Source: an uncultured Desulfosarcina sp. (lineage in GTDB: Bacteria; Desulfobacterota; Desulfobacteria; Desulfobacterales; Desulfosarcinaceae). From it: a stretch of 64,000 nucleotides of DNA. Shown one piece after another: positions 1 to 8,370 of this stretch (position 1 is its first letter; every line of letters starts with the position of its first letter). Location of the stretch: the NCBI RefSeq assembly GCF_963668215.1, contig NZ_OY764190.1, forward strand, positions 744,001-808,000. The letters run 5' to 3'. The notes below the pieces were generated by a model that worked only from the letters and a program-made list of their open reading frames with translations, was not told the DNA's origin and did no database searches. Position numbers and translations under genes: made by a program.

Positions 1-78
1 TTCAGAGACCGACGGCCAAGCCATTACAGGACCCTTTTAACCAGCGACGGCATACAATCATGAAAAAGGTCCGCACGC

Positions 79-132
79 AAAAAAGCGCCTGATCGCCGCA
101 TCCTTCAGTTACGGCCAATCAGGCGCTTTTCC
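79..132 (-). terminator. Intrinsic terminator after potD
   Basis: An inverted repeat pairs AAAAGCGCCTGAT (81-93) with ATCAGGCGCTTTT (118-130). A-rich flanks supply a T-run when read on the minus strand. It lies about 35 bases past the potD stop, so it probably ends the potABCD transcript. The symmetry could make it bidirectional. Confidence 0.8.
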
Positions 133-165
133 TTGCAATCCTGTCTGCTTAACGGGGTCAACCCG

Positions 166-1212
166 TCAGTGCGATTTTGCCCGCGTCCAGGCCTCGTCCA
201 TGATGCGGTTGTCTTTTCCCAGATCCTTGGTGAAATGCAGTTTTTTCATGATTTCTTCCGTGGGATAGATGCCCGGGTTTTTCAGGTCTTCGGGGGTGAT
301 GAACGGCTCGGCGGCCGCGTTGGGCGTCGCATACTGGTTGTAGTTGGAAAGCTCGGCGCCCACTTCCGGTTCCAGAATCCAGTTGATCCATTTGTGGGCG
401 GCATCCAGATTGGGCGCCTTTGCCGGAATGCACATGGAGTCGAACCAGATCTCGCTGCCCTCGGCGGGGATGGTGAATCCAAGCGTGTCCGGCGCCTCGG
501 TCACCGACTGGATGGCATCGCCGTTGTAAACGATGGCCGCCACGGCAGTACCGGCTACCACGTCGTTCTTGCCCCCCACGCCGGGTTTGAAGCCCATACA
601 GTTTTTGGAGCGCTTGGTGGCCACCAGCAGGTCGGCAGCGGCCTTGAGTTCCTTGGGGTCGGTGCTGTTGAAGTCGTAGCCCTGGTACACCAGAGAAATT
701 CCCATCATTTCACGTACGGAATCGATGAGCCAGAACGCACCGGGCTGTTTCTTCTCGTCAAACAGAACAGACCAGCTTTTGACCGCATCTTCGCCGACCT
801 TGTCCTTGCGGTACATCAGCCCCACCGTACCCCACTGATACGCGACCGAGTATTTGTTGCCCGGGTCATAACTGGTTTCCCGGAAAAGCGGCTTCAGATT
901 CTTCAGATTGGGCAATTTGGTTTGGTCCAGGGGCTGGATCAGCTTCTGGTTGATCAAAACCGGCATAATATAGTCGGACGGCACGATGATGTCATACTGG
1001 CTGGCCCCGCCGGCCTGCAGCTTGGCGACCATCTCTTCGTTGTTCTCGTAAATGTCCAGCCGCACCTTGATGCCGAACTTCTTTTCGAAGTCAGCGGGCA
1101 TCTTCTCTTCGTCCATATACTCCGACCAGGTGTAGATCCGCACTTCCTCTGCGCTGGCGAACGCGCCTCCCAGAAGGGCCAACACCAACATAAGCAGACC
1201 GATTTTACGCAT
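166..1212 (-). CDS. potD: Spermidine/putrescine ABC transporter, periplasmic binding protein
   Basis: This is the periplasmic polyamine-binding subunit that delivers spermidine or putrescine to the PotBC permease. The sequence opens with a signal peptide (MRKIGLLMLVLALLGG, cleavage near FASA-EE). The PotD-type mature start (VRIYTWSEYM), the DIIVPSDYIMP segment and the YQWGTVGLMYRKD segment follow. At about 348 residues it has the normal PotD length. The ATG at 1212 is preferred over an upstream in-frame ATG at 1248 because AAGGAGA precedes it and the signal peptide starts there. It is the last gene of potA-B-C-D, 32 bases after potC. Substrate choice between spermidine and putrescine cannot be read from sequence alone. 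Confidence 0.9.
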   Translation of the reverse strand: MRKIGLLMLVLALLGGAFASAEEVRIYTWSEYMDEEKMPADFEKKFGIKVRLDIYENNEEMVAKLQAGGASQYDIIVPSDYIMPVLINQKLIQPLDQTKLPNLKNLKPLFRETSYDPGNKYSVAYQWGTVGLMYRKDKVGEDAVKSWSVLFDEKKQPGAFWLIDSVREMMGISLVYQGYDFNSTDPKELKAAADLLVATKRSKNCMGFKPGVGGKNDVVAGTAVAAIVYNGDAIQSVTEAPDTLGFTIPAEGSEIWFDSMCIPAKAPNLDAAHKWINWILEPEVGAELSNYNQYATPNAAAEPFITPEDLKNPGIYPTEEIMKKLHFTKDLGKDNRIMDEAWTRAKSH

Positions 1213-1244
1213 CTTTCTCTCCTTTTCAGTAATGTTGGATATTA

Positions 1245-2051
1245 TCAACCGTCATTTTTCTCATGCTTCCTGGTAAACCGCTCCGTCGCCACAACCAGCA
1301 CCACCGTGACCAGCATGATCAAGGTGGACAAGGCGTGGATCTGGGGCGTCACTCCCCTGCGGACCGCCGCAAAGATAAACAATGGCAGCGTTTGGGACTC
1401 GGGTCCGGCTGTAAAGAAGCTGATCACGAAGTCATCCAGCGAGAGGGTGAAGGCCAGCATGGCTCCGGCAATAATGCCGGGCATCAACAGCGGCAGCATC
1501 ACCCGTTTCAACAGGTACCAGTTGGTGGCGAACAGGTCCCGGGCCGCCTCCTCCACCTCCCGGCCGATGGCCACCAGGCGGCTTCTTACCACCAGGGCAA
1601 CGAAAGCGATCTGAAAGGTAATATGGCCGATGATCATGTTGAGCAGACCCGGCTCGAAAAAGGACGAAAGCAGACGCAGCAGACCGAACGCCACCACCAG
1701 GGAGGCCGCCAGGATGATGTCCGGGATGACCACGGGAATGTGCAGGATGACGTCCAGAAAGTTGCTGGTTCGCCGGTGCCAGGGGAAGCGATCCATGCCG
1801 ATGGCCAGGATCGTGCCGAGGACGGTGGCGATGATGGTGGAAACGACTGCCAGCAGCAGGGTGTTCCAGGCGGCTTCCAGGATCCAGTCGTTCTCGAACA
1901 GCTTCAGGTACCACTTCAACGTGAACCCTTTCCACACCAGCCCCCGGCGGGCCTCATTAACCGAAAAAATCGCCACGCCCGCCAGCGGCAGATAGAGAAA
2001 AACCATGGTAAAATAGGAAAGGGCGATGATGACCGGGTGGTTGCGCCTCAT
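1245..2051 (-). CDS. potC: Spermidine/putrescine ABC transporter permease PotC
   Basis: Inner-membrane permease of the polyamine importer, 268 residues, the usual length. It has about six hydrophobic segments, starting with ALSYFTMVFLYLPLAGVAIF. The EAA-loop region that contacts the ATPase is seen near EEAARDLFATNWYLLKRV, followed by the conserved LPLLMPGI. Its ATG overlaps the potB stop by four bases, indicating translational coupling. PotC pairs with PotB as a heterodimer. Confidence 0.92.
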   Translation of the reverse strand: MRRNHPVIIALSYFTMVFLYLPLAGVAIFSVNEARRGLVWKGFTLKWYLKLFENDWILEAAWNTLLLAVVSTIIATVLGTILAIGMDRFPWHRRTSNFLDVILHIPVVIPDIILAASLVVAFGLLRLLSSFFEPGLLNMIIGHITFQIAFVALVVRSRLVAIGREVEEAARDLFATNWYLLKRVMLPLLMPGIIAGAMLAFTLSLDDFVISFFTAGPESQTLPLFIFAAVRRGVTPQIHALSTLIMLVTVVLVVATERFTRKHEKNDG

Positions 2052-2962
2052 AACACTTCGATCTCCCTGCCTTTGCGTCGGTATATCTGTAGTCCGACCA
2101 TGGTGAGCACCATCAGGCCCATGCTGATGGCCGCCCCGAATGGCCAGTCGCGGCTGGTGCCGAACTGCTGCTGAATGAGATTGCCCACCAGCATGTATTT
2201 AGCCCCGCCCAGTAGATCAGGGACCACGAACATGCCCATGGCCGGTACGAAGGTCAGGATGATTCCCACCGAAAGGCCCGGCATGGTCTGGGGCATGATG
2301 GCCTGAGTGAACACCCGCACCCTGGAGGCATACAGGTCCTGGGCCGCTTCCACCAGGGACCAGTCCAGCCGCTCGACGCTGGCATACAGCGGCAGGGTGA
2401 CGAAGGGCAGGAACATCGATACCATCCCCAGATAGACGGCAAAGGCATTGGGGTACAACGGCGCGCCGTGGGGGATGAAACCCAGGAGTGCCGCCAGCTT
2501 GGCAAAAGGCATCTCCGGAGACAAGATCAGGAACCAGGCGTAGGCCCGAATAACCATATTGGTCCAGAAGGGAATGATCACCAGGGTCAGCCACATGTAG
2601 CGGCTGCGCTCGGGTCGCGCCGCAATGAAGAAGCACAGCGGATAAGAAAGGACTACCGAAACCAGCGTGGTAACGAACGCCACGACCACCGAGCGCCATA
2701 GAATCATCAGATAGTCGGGCGTCCATCCGAAAAGGGTAAATCCGGTCAGTCGCTTGTAATTCTCTATGGTGAAGGTCCACTCCAACTGGCCGTAGGCGCC
2801 TCGGGTGAGAAAACTCACTACCACCAGCACCAGCCCCGGGATCACCAGAAAAAGCATCAGCCAGAGCATACCGGGAAGCAGCAGCCCGCCTCCCCGTTTG
2901 AGCAGTTGATGCCGGGTGGTCAGCTCGCCGTACCAGGTGATGATCGATTCAGACCGTTTCAT
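2048..2962 (-). CDS. potB: Spermidine/putrescine ABC transporter permease PotB
   Basis: Second inner-membrane permease subunit. The hydrophobic helices begin at GGGLLLPGMLWLMLFLVIPG. The EAA loop is visible as VEAAQDLYASRVRVFTQAI, followed by LPLYASV-type and PGLSVGI motifs. The reading frame stays open to 3079, but the ATG at 2962 (MKRSESIITW) gives the family length of about 304 residues and overlaps the end of potA by 14 bases. The extra 39 residues upstream are antisense-like potA sequence in another frame. Confidence 0.9.
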   Translation of the reverse strand: MKRSESIITWYGELTTRHQLLKRGGGLLLPGMLWLMLFLVIPGLVLVVVSFLTRGAYGQLEWTFTIENYKRLTGFTLFGWTPDYLMILWRSVVVAFVTTLVSVVLSYPLCFFIAARPERSRYMWLTLVIIPFWTNMVIRAYAWFLILSPEMPFAKLAALLGFIPHGAPLYPNAFAVYLGMVSMFLPFVTLPLYASVERLDWSLVEAAQDLYASRVRVFTQAIMPQTMPGLSVGIILTFVPAMGMFVVPDLLGGAKYMLVGNLIQQQFGTSRDWPFGAAISMGLMVLTMVGLQIYRRKGREIEVL

Positions 2963-4010
2963 CTTCGAGCACCTGCAGTTCTTCGGGAGCCAGTTCCAGC
3001 CAGATCTCCCGGCCGGGCTCGATACGCCGGTAGGAGCTGGTGCGCACGCGCAGTTGCCCCGGCTCCACCCACAAATCAAAGTTGGTGCCCCGGTATACGA
3101 TTTCAGTCACTTTCACACGCAGGCCGTTGCGTTCAGGCGGTTGTTCGCTAACGCGGATCCACTCGGGGCGAATGGCCACGGTTCCCTCCTGCCAGGCAGG
3201 TTCCTTGTCCAGGGCCAGGAAGCCGAAGGCCGTCTGCACGCCGCCCGGCACCCGGGTACTGGGAATCAGGTTGGCGGCGCCCAGGAACTTGGCCACGAAA
3301 CTGGTTTTGGGGTAATCGTAGACCGCTTCGGGGGTGCCGGTCTGGATGACCCGGCCGTCGCGCATCACGGCCAGCCGGTCACTGCAGACCAGGGCCTCGG
3401 CCTGGTCGTGGGTCACCAGAATGAAGGTCCGCCCCAGTTTGCGCTGCAGCCGCCGCAGATCTTCCTGGACCTGGGCCCGCAGGCGGGCATCCAGGGCGCT
3501 CATGGGCTCATCCAGCAGCAATACGTCCGGCTCGTTCACCAGGGCCCGGGCCAACGCCACGCGCTGCTTCTGGCCGCCGGAGAGCTGATGGGGATGGCGC
3601 TGGGCCATGGCGGAAAGATCCAGCATCTCCAACCGGCGCTCCACCCGCTTCTTGATCTCTGCTTCGGGAAACTTGCGCGAACGCAGCCCGAAAGCCACAT
3701 TTTCATAAATGGTCAGGTGTGGAAAAAGGGCGTAGCTTTGAAAGACCGTGTTGACCTGACGCTTGATGGCCGGAAGACGGGTGATCTCCTTGCCGCCGGA
3801 AAACACCTGGCCCGAGTCCGCCAGTTCCAGCCCGGCGATGATGCGCAGCAGGGTCGTCTTGCCGCATCCCGAAGGCCCCAGCAGGGTGAAGAACTCTCCC
3901 GGGGCGACGTTAAGGGTTACGTCGTTCAGGGCTTTGACATCACCATAATGTTTGCAGATGTGCTTGACTGCGAGGCCTTCTTCTATCATGGCGTTTTCGT
4001 TCTGGTTCAT
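2949..4010 (-). CDS. potA: Spermidine/putrescine ABC transporter ATPase PotA
   Basis: Cytoplasmic ATPase that powers the polyamine importer, 353 residues. Motifs occur in order: Walker A GPSGCGKTT near residue 44, Q-loop FQSYALFPH, signature LSGGQKQRVALARAL, Walker B LLLDEPMSALD, and the H-loop VTHDQAEAL. A C-terminal TOBE-like domain follows from about residue 270. It is the first gene of potA-B-C-D. The start at 4010 sits very close to GAGGAA; an ATG at 3989 is an alternative. No clear promoter was recognised upstream. Confidence 0.92.
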   Translation of the reverse strand: MNQNENAMIEEGLAVKHICKHYGDVKALNDVTLNVAPGEFFTLLGPSGCGKTTLLRIIAGLELADSGQVFSGGKEITRLPAIKRQVNTVFQSYALFPHLTIYENVAFGLRSRKFPEAEIKKRVERRLEMLDLSAMAQRHPHQLSGGQKQRVALARALVNEPDVLLLDEPMSALDARLRAQVQEDLRRLQRKLGRTFILVTHDQAEALVCSDRLAVMRDGRVIQTGTPEAVYDYPKTSFVAKFLGAANLIPSTRVPGGVQTAFGFLALDKEPAWQEGTVAIRPEWIRVSEQPPERNGLRVKVTEIVYRGTNFDLWVEPGQLRVRTSSYRRIEPGREIWLELAPEELQVLEDETV

Positions 4011-4195
4011 TTCCTCGATGATTCCAATCTACTATCCATTCATTCGTTTGTGTCCGTGCATGGGCAGAAAATCGGTTGTTCCGCAAGGTTGTATTGGACG
4101 AATTCACCTCCTGGCTGGCAGACCGGCCGAAATGGACCCGGCAGGTCAATTTCCATCATCCAAAAACAGGCTGAAACACTTTCACCAATGCCCGA

Positions 4196-4399
4196 TCAGG
4201 CAGTATATCCTCTTGCCTGGCCCGCCGACCGCTGGCGGAAACGATACCAATCTTTTTTAGGGGAAATTAACAAACGAGCAACTATATCGGCAACGGTCGA
4301 CGGGTACGCCAGCTGAATGCTGCAACCCGTTTGCGGGTCGCATCCGGGGATGTGCTTTTCCAGCGTCCCGTAGACCTTGACCGTCAGCTCTACGTCCAT
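4196..4399 (-). pseudogene. MoaD/ThiS-like ubiquitin-fold protein, C-terminally broken
   Basis: The first 48 or so residues (MDVELTVKVYGTLEKHIPG ... VADIVARLLISPK) read like the small MoaD-type protein often encoded beside tungsten aldehyde ferredoxin oxidoreductases. An intact member would continue for about 35 residues and end in Gly-Gly. Here the frame runs into unrelated basic sequence and stops after 67 residues, without the Gly-Gly tail. It starts six bases after the end of the broken oxidoreductase gene, so both probably decayed as one former operon. The family assignment rests on N-terminal pattern and neighbourhood, and is an inference. Confidence 0.6.
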
Positions 4400-4404
4400 T
4401 CGTT

Positions 4405-4925
4405 CTAAAAGTCAAAAGCCTTTTGCATGGCCTCCTGATTGACCACTATCCCCTTGTTGTGCGGCGGCAGGAGTTCACCGTAGAACATACTTGGCAGCCG
4501 GTCGTCTGCCGGGGTAAAGCCGGCCCGTCGGTTGAAATCATGTTCGACTTTATAGAGGCGGGCGATGGCGTCCTGATCGCTGTTGCCGCTCATGGCGCCC
4601 ATGGACCGGATGGTTTTGTATTCCAGGGATTCGGTGACGTAACGTCCATCGGGGTCGACGTACTCGTTGGAGCAGTCGATGATAGAGCCGGCGCATCCCT
4701 TGTGATCATTCTGCTTCCGCGCGGGCGGGCTTTTGGCCCCCAGGGACAACCGGCTCGTGTTGATCAGGGGGTTCCGCTGAAATAACCGGGGGCGAAGAGC
4801 AGGATGTTGTCGGGCCCAAAGGGGTCGCAATCGGCCGATACCCGGTTAGAGAAGCCATGGCAACCTGACGGCACCGGTTCTTCGGTAAGCTTTTTGGCCG
4901 GCATGTCTACGTGTAGAACCTTCAT
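4405..4925 (-). pseudogene. Decayed aldehyde:ferredoxin oxidoreductase (AOR) gene
   Basis: Pieces of a tungsten aldehyde:ferredoxin oxidoreductase remain in collinear order. The N-terminus (MKVLHVDMPAKKLTEEPVP, then DPFGPDNILLFAPGYFSGT) is in one frame up to about 4764. A frameshift then leads into LINTSRLSLGAKSP in another frame. The sequence then jumps to a central piece (HKGCAGSIIDCSNEYVDPDG, then YKTIRSMGAMSGNSDQDAIARL) and to the extreme C-terminus (NRRAGFTPADDRLPSMFY, PPHNKG). A complete enzyme has roughly 600 residues; this span codes for about 170. One cysteine of the usual cluster motif reads CAGS in place of CxxC. Frameshift, large internal deletions and cysteine loss all argue that it is dead. 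Confidence 0.8.
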
Positions 4926-4991
4926 GGGACCTCTTAGACCGAGTGCATTCCAGCCGAATGCCAAGCGACAGTCAATCCTGCTGCCACCGCG

Positions 4992-6305
4992 CTATGCAAG
5001 TGACGTTTCCTGGGTCAGTTCGTCCGACTCTTCAAAGACGCTTCCCGGATCGCCGTCGATCGTTTCTTCGTCCGGCAGGCAGTAAACCGTTTTCTGCTGC
5101 AGGGTCTCGTCGATGGTTACCCCCAGCTTGGCCAGGTTTCGGAAACAGTATTCGCGTGCATCTTCTTCAAGCTGCTCGGGGACGAAGACGCCCTTCTCGG
5201 TGAAAACGTCATCGACCATCATCTTTACGAACACCGAAGCGCACTGGCCGGTCAGGTAGGCCTCATGGCTCAGGCCCGAGGTCTCGAAAGCTTCCACCAG
5301 TCCAGGACCGACTGCATAACTGTCGATGCGGATAGGATTGTCGTCTTTGTACCCTTCCACCCGCACAAGGAAGGCCCCTTCTTCGGCCACGACGCCGTCG
5401 TTGATGATGGATCGGAGTTCATCCGGATATTTGGGGGCCGGCGGGCACAGCTTCAGGATCAGGTCCATCGGAACCACTTTGGCCCCGTTGACGTCAACCG
5501 GCTCGTCGGAGAGCAGTCCCATGCTGAACAGCAGTTCGGAAAGTTTCACCCCGAAGCCGCCGTATTTGAATGCCACGTTTTTGACCCCTTTGAGCGCTTT
5601 GTCGGCCAGCAGGCCCATGGTGACCGGTTCGTCATGCTCATGGTCCACCATGCGCACAGGACGATTGATACCCCGCAGCCGCATCTGGATGGGACGGCTG
5701 AAAGGTTTGTCGGTTACGTGCCGGCCGTGCTCAAACCGGAAGGTTTTGTAGGCCATGTCCCAGAAAGCCACTTCCGGCGACCACCAGAAGGGGGTGAAGC
5801 GCTTGGTGAGCACGTTTTCATAGACGTAAATATTGATGGTATCGCAGCGGTCCATCTTCTCTACGGCTTCCCGAGCCATGACATTGGCCAGACCCGGTGA
5901 CGAACCGGCTCCGACCAGGGCGGTCAACCCCTTGGCCTTGAATTTTTCGTGCCACTCGCCGAACAACAGTTTATAGCTCTCCACAAAGCCGATATCCTCC
6001 ATGGGACCGGCCATGTCGATGTAAGAGGCGTTGACCGCCAATGCGGCTTCCATCACCAGCAGATTGTAGTCCAGCGGCAGGCCGTTGACGATCAGGTCGC
6101 ATCCCTTGGCAGCCCCGATGAGGTTGTCGATGTTGCTGGCGTCCAGCTGCAAAGCGGTGGCTTTTTTAAGGTCTGCACTCAACGCTTCGGCGGCTTTGCG
6201 GTCGTAATCCGCACAGATGATCTCAGACACTTCGGGATGATTGTTCATTCGTTTAGCGATCGTACTCCCTTGAGCGCCTACTCCAACCACGATGATCCGT
6301 TTCAT
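4992..6305 (-). CDS. Saccharopine dehydrogenase-like NAD(P) oxidoreductase
   Basis: A 437-residue cytoplasmic protein with an N-terminal Rossmann fold (VVGVGAQGSTIAKRM, residues 4-19) followed by the saccharopine-dehydrogenase arrangement, including DLIVNGLPLDYN, YIDMAGPMEDIGF and LVGAGSSPGLANVMAREAV. The family includes saccharopine dehydrogenase, carboxynorspermidine synthase and many uncharacterised amino-acid dehydrogenases; the substrate cannot be read here. Carboxynorspermidine synthase is worth considering because a polyamine transporter is nearby. A clear AAGGAG precedes the ATG. It is divergent from an Lrp regulator, which may control it. Confidence 0.8.
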   Translation of the reverse strand: MKRIIVVGVGAQGSTIAKRMNNHPEVSEIICADYDRKAAEALSADLKKATALQLDASNIDNLIGAAKGCDLIVNGLPLDYNLLVMEAALAVNASYIDMAGPMEDIGFVESYKLLFGEWHEKFKAKGLTALVGAGSSPGLANVMAREAVEKMDRCDTINIYVYENVLTKRFTPFWWSPEVAFWDMAYKTFRFEHGRHVTDKPFSRPIQMRLRGINRPVRMVDHEHDEPVTMGLLADKALKGVKNVAFKYGGFGVKLSELLFSMGLLSDEPVDVNGAKVVPMDLILKLCPPAPKYPDELRSIINDGVVAEEGAFLVRVEGYKDDNPIRIDSYAVGPGLVEAFETSGLSHEAYLTGQCASVFVKMMVDDVFTEKGVFVPEQLEEDAREYCFRNLAKLGVTIDETLQQKTVYCLPDEETIDGDPGSVFEESDELTQETSLA

Positions 6306-6430
6306 TTATTCTCCTTTTGGGACGGCATGACGACGCCCGGCGACAGGGAGAGGCCAATCCGTTCCTTTGGCTGAGGGCGCTGATGCGCCTTGGTGATTCA
6401 AAATAATATTCGCCTTCTATTTTACCCATA

Positions 6431-6488
6431 TAGCGGAACAGATATTCTATTGCAACAAAAATTTTGACAAATTTAATGTTTTCCGCTA
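6431..6488. promoter_or_regulatory. Inverted repeat between divergent genes (possible Lrp operator)
   Basis: TAGCGGAA (6431-6438) and its exact complement TTCCGCTA (6481-6488) lie 42 bases apart in the A/T-rich gap between the saccharopine-dehydrogenase-like gene and the Lrp/AsnC gene. The right arm overlaps the -10 region of the proposed regulator promoter. Spaced half-sites fit the wrapping mode of Lrp octamers, but binding is an inference. Confidence 0.4.
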
Positions 6489-6492
6489 ATAA
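6464..6492 (+). promoter_or_regulatory. Sigma-70-type promoter for the Lrp/AsnC gene
   Basis: TTGACA (6464-6469) is followed after 17 bases by TAATAA (6487-6492), a good -35/-10 pair, about 60 bases before the regulator's ATG at 6553. Confidence 0.6.
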
Positions 6493-6552
6493 AAATGAAA
6501 ATTTTGGTTGTTATCGTTTTTTTACCCATTTCAAGAGAGAAAGCGCCCGCCC

Positions 6553-7035
6553 ATGAAGACAACCGAATCCGAAATACGCAAACTCGACCATGTCGATCGG
6601 CAATTGATCGGCCTGCTTCAAAAAGATGGACGCATGCCCACTGTCATGCTCGCCAAAACCCTCGGCATTTCCGAGACCACCGCCCGAAGCCGACTGAAAC
6701 GCCTGATCCGTGAAGAAATTATCTCGGTCGTGGCCGTCAGCAACCCAATCCGGTTGGGGTTTGAAATCATCGGCAACATCAAGCTGGGCATCGACCTGAA
6801 GAAAAAGGACACCATTCTCCAGTCCCTCAAACAGATTGAAGCCCTCAACTATGTAGCCCTGACCACCGGAGGCAACGACATCGACATCGAATTCATCGCC
6901 GGATCCTTGGCGGAATTCAAAACCCTGATCTTCGAGAAGATCAGTCAGATCGACGGCGTCACATCGGTCGAGACGTCACTGATCGTGGAAATCATCAAAG
7001 ACAAATGGGATTATGGAACCGCCTGGGATGAATAG
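6553..7035 (+). CDS. Lrp/AsnC family transcriptional regulator
   Basis: A 160-residue regulator with an N-terminal winged helix-turn-helix (LDHVDRQLIGLLQKDGRMPT, then LAKTLGISETTARSRLKRL) and a C-terminal RAM ligand-binding domain (residues about 65-150). These proteins sense amino acids or related metabolites and bind DNA as octamers. The ATG at 6553 is preferred because the HTH begins shortly after it; the open frame extends further upstream without a convincing start. It is divergent from the saccharopine-dehydrogenase-like gene and next to the PP-loop/creatininase operon, so it may regulate either. The effector is unknown. Confidence 0.88.
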   Translation: MKTTESEIRKLDHVDRQLIGLLQKDGRMPTVMLAKTLGISETTARSRLKRLIREEIISVVAVSNPIRLGFEIIGNIKLGIDLKKKDTILQSLKQIEALNYVALTTGGNDIDIEFIAGSLAEFKTLIFEKISQIDGVTSVETSLIVEIIKDKWDYGTAWDE

Positions 7036-7111
7036 CCGCAGCCTGGAGCGGTTAAGTCCTAAGCCGATGGAAACCTGGTTGGGCTGACACCGAACCCGTT
7101 TTCGGAATCGA

Positions 7112-8359
7112 TTAAGCCTCGCTTTGCGGCTCGTTGCGCGGGTCCATCGCCATGACCACCGGCGATGAACGTTTCATGGGGACAAAGGAGACCTGGTCTT
7201 CTACCGCGACCACCTCGACCTTTTCCCGCTTGAGCAGATAAAGCGTGACCAGGGCCAGACTGGCATTGACCAGAAACCAGAAGGCAAAAAGACCGAGGGG
7301 GCTTTTCAGCAGGGTCATCAGGCCGGAGGCCAGAAGGGGGCTGGCACAGGCGCCGACACTGTAAGCGAACAGGAGGCTGCCGCTGACCGCCACGGTGTCC
7401 TTGCCTTCGAACACATCGTGGGCCCGGGCCACCGATACGGGATAAACGGCGAACACCAGGGCGCCCAGCAAGCCCATTTTTAAGACCAGGAGCCGATAGG
7501 TCGTCACCTGGCCGACAAAGATCCATCCGCTGACGATGGCAATGGCCGCGGCGATGACGACCAGGACGAGGGTGCGGTCAAAGCGGTCGGAAACGGCCCC
7601 CACGGCCCACTGGGCCGTCAGGCCCGAGAAGACGGCTGCGGACATGATCCAGGCCAGTTGGGAATGACTCATCCCGATGCTGGTGCACACGGCCGGCATC
7701 ATGGCGAAAAAGGCGCTGTTGGTCAGACCGGCGGACATGCTCCCCAGCATACCGATGGGCGTGGCTCTGAAAACGCGGCTGAAAGAGACTTTCTTTCTCT
7801 CGGGCAGCCGGGGATGGATGCCCTCGGTGGCGGATACCGGAACCAGACACAGCGCAAAGATCACGCCGGCAACGATGAAAAGGTCGTTGCTCCCCACATC
7901 TCCCACGTTGAGCAGCTGTTGGCCGATGCCGATGCCCAGGTAGCTCAAGGCGATGTAAATCGAAAAAATCCGCCCGCGGTACCTGGATTCCGTACATTCG
8001 TTCAGCCAGCTTTCAATCACCATGTACATGCCGAAGGTGGTTATGCCGCACAAAAAACGCAGGACGCCCCAGGCCACGGGAGTCGCCCACAGACCGTGAA
8101 GCAGGGTTGTGGCCGTCGTTCCGGCGGCAAAGATGGTAAAGGCCCGGATATGGCCGACCCTCTGGATCGGCCGATAGCATACCGTGGAACCGGCCAAAAG
8201 GCCGGCAAAATAGCAGGAGAGGACAATGCCCGTGACGGCCATCGGATATCCCTCCATGGCCAGGCGGGTACTCAGCAGGGTATTGAGCAGGCCGTTGCCG
8301 GTCAGAAAAACCAGAACGGCGGTAAACAGGGCACTAAAAGAACCGACTACTTTGACCAT
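7112..8359 (-). CDS. MFS transporter (YcaD-like)
   Basis: A 12-helix major facilitator protein of about 415 residues. The first helix is near ALFTAVLVFLTGNGLL, the loop 2-3 region reads RPIQRVGHIRAF, and YRGRIFSIYIALSYLGIGIGQ and AVGAVSDRFDRTL resemble YcaD-type sugar or amino-acid exporters. The ATG at 8359 is preferred; an in-frame TTG at 8374 would overlap the upstream epimerase-like gene by four bases. It is the last gene of the operon and likely moves the pathway's substrate or product across the inner membrane. The compound is not known. Confidence 0.8.
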   Translation of the reverse strand: MVKVVGSFSALFTAVLVFLTGNGLLNTLLSTRLAMEGYPMAVTGIVLSCYFAGLLAGSTVCYRPIQRVGHIRAFTIFAAGTTATTLLHGLWATPVAWGVLRFLCGITTFGMYMVIESWLNECTESRYRGRIFSIYIALSYLGIGIGQQLLNVGDVGSNDLFIVAGVIFALCLVPVSATEGIHPRLPERKKVSFSRVFRATPIGMLGSMSAGLTNSAFFAMMPAVCTSIGMSHSQLAWIMSAAVFSGLTAQWAVGAVSDRFDRTLVLVVIAAAIAIVSGWIFVGQVTTYRLLVLKMGLLGALVFAVYPVSVARAHDVFEGKDTVAVSGSLLFAYSVGACASPLLASGLMTLLKSPLGLFAFWFLVNASLALVTLYLLKREKVEVVAVEDQVSFVPMKRSSPVVMAMDPRNEPQSEA

Positions 8360-8370
8360 TTCAATCTTTC

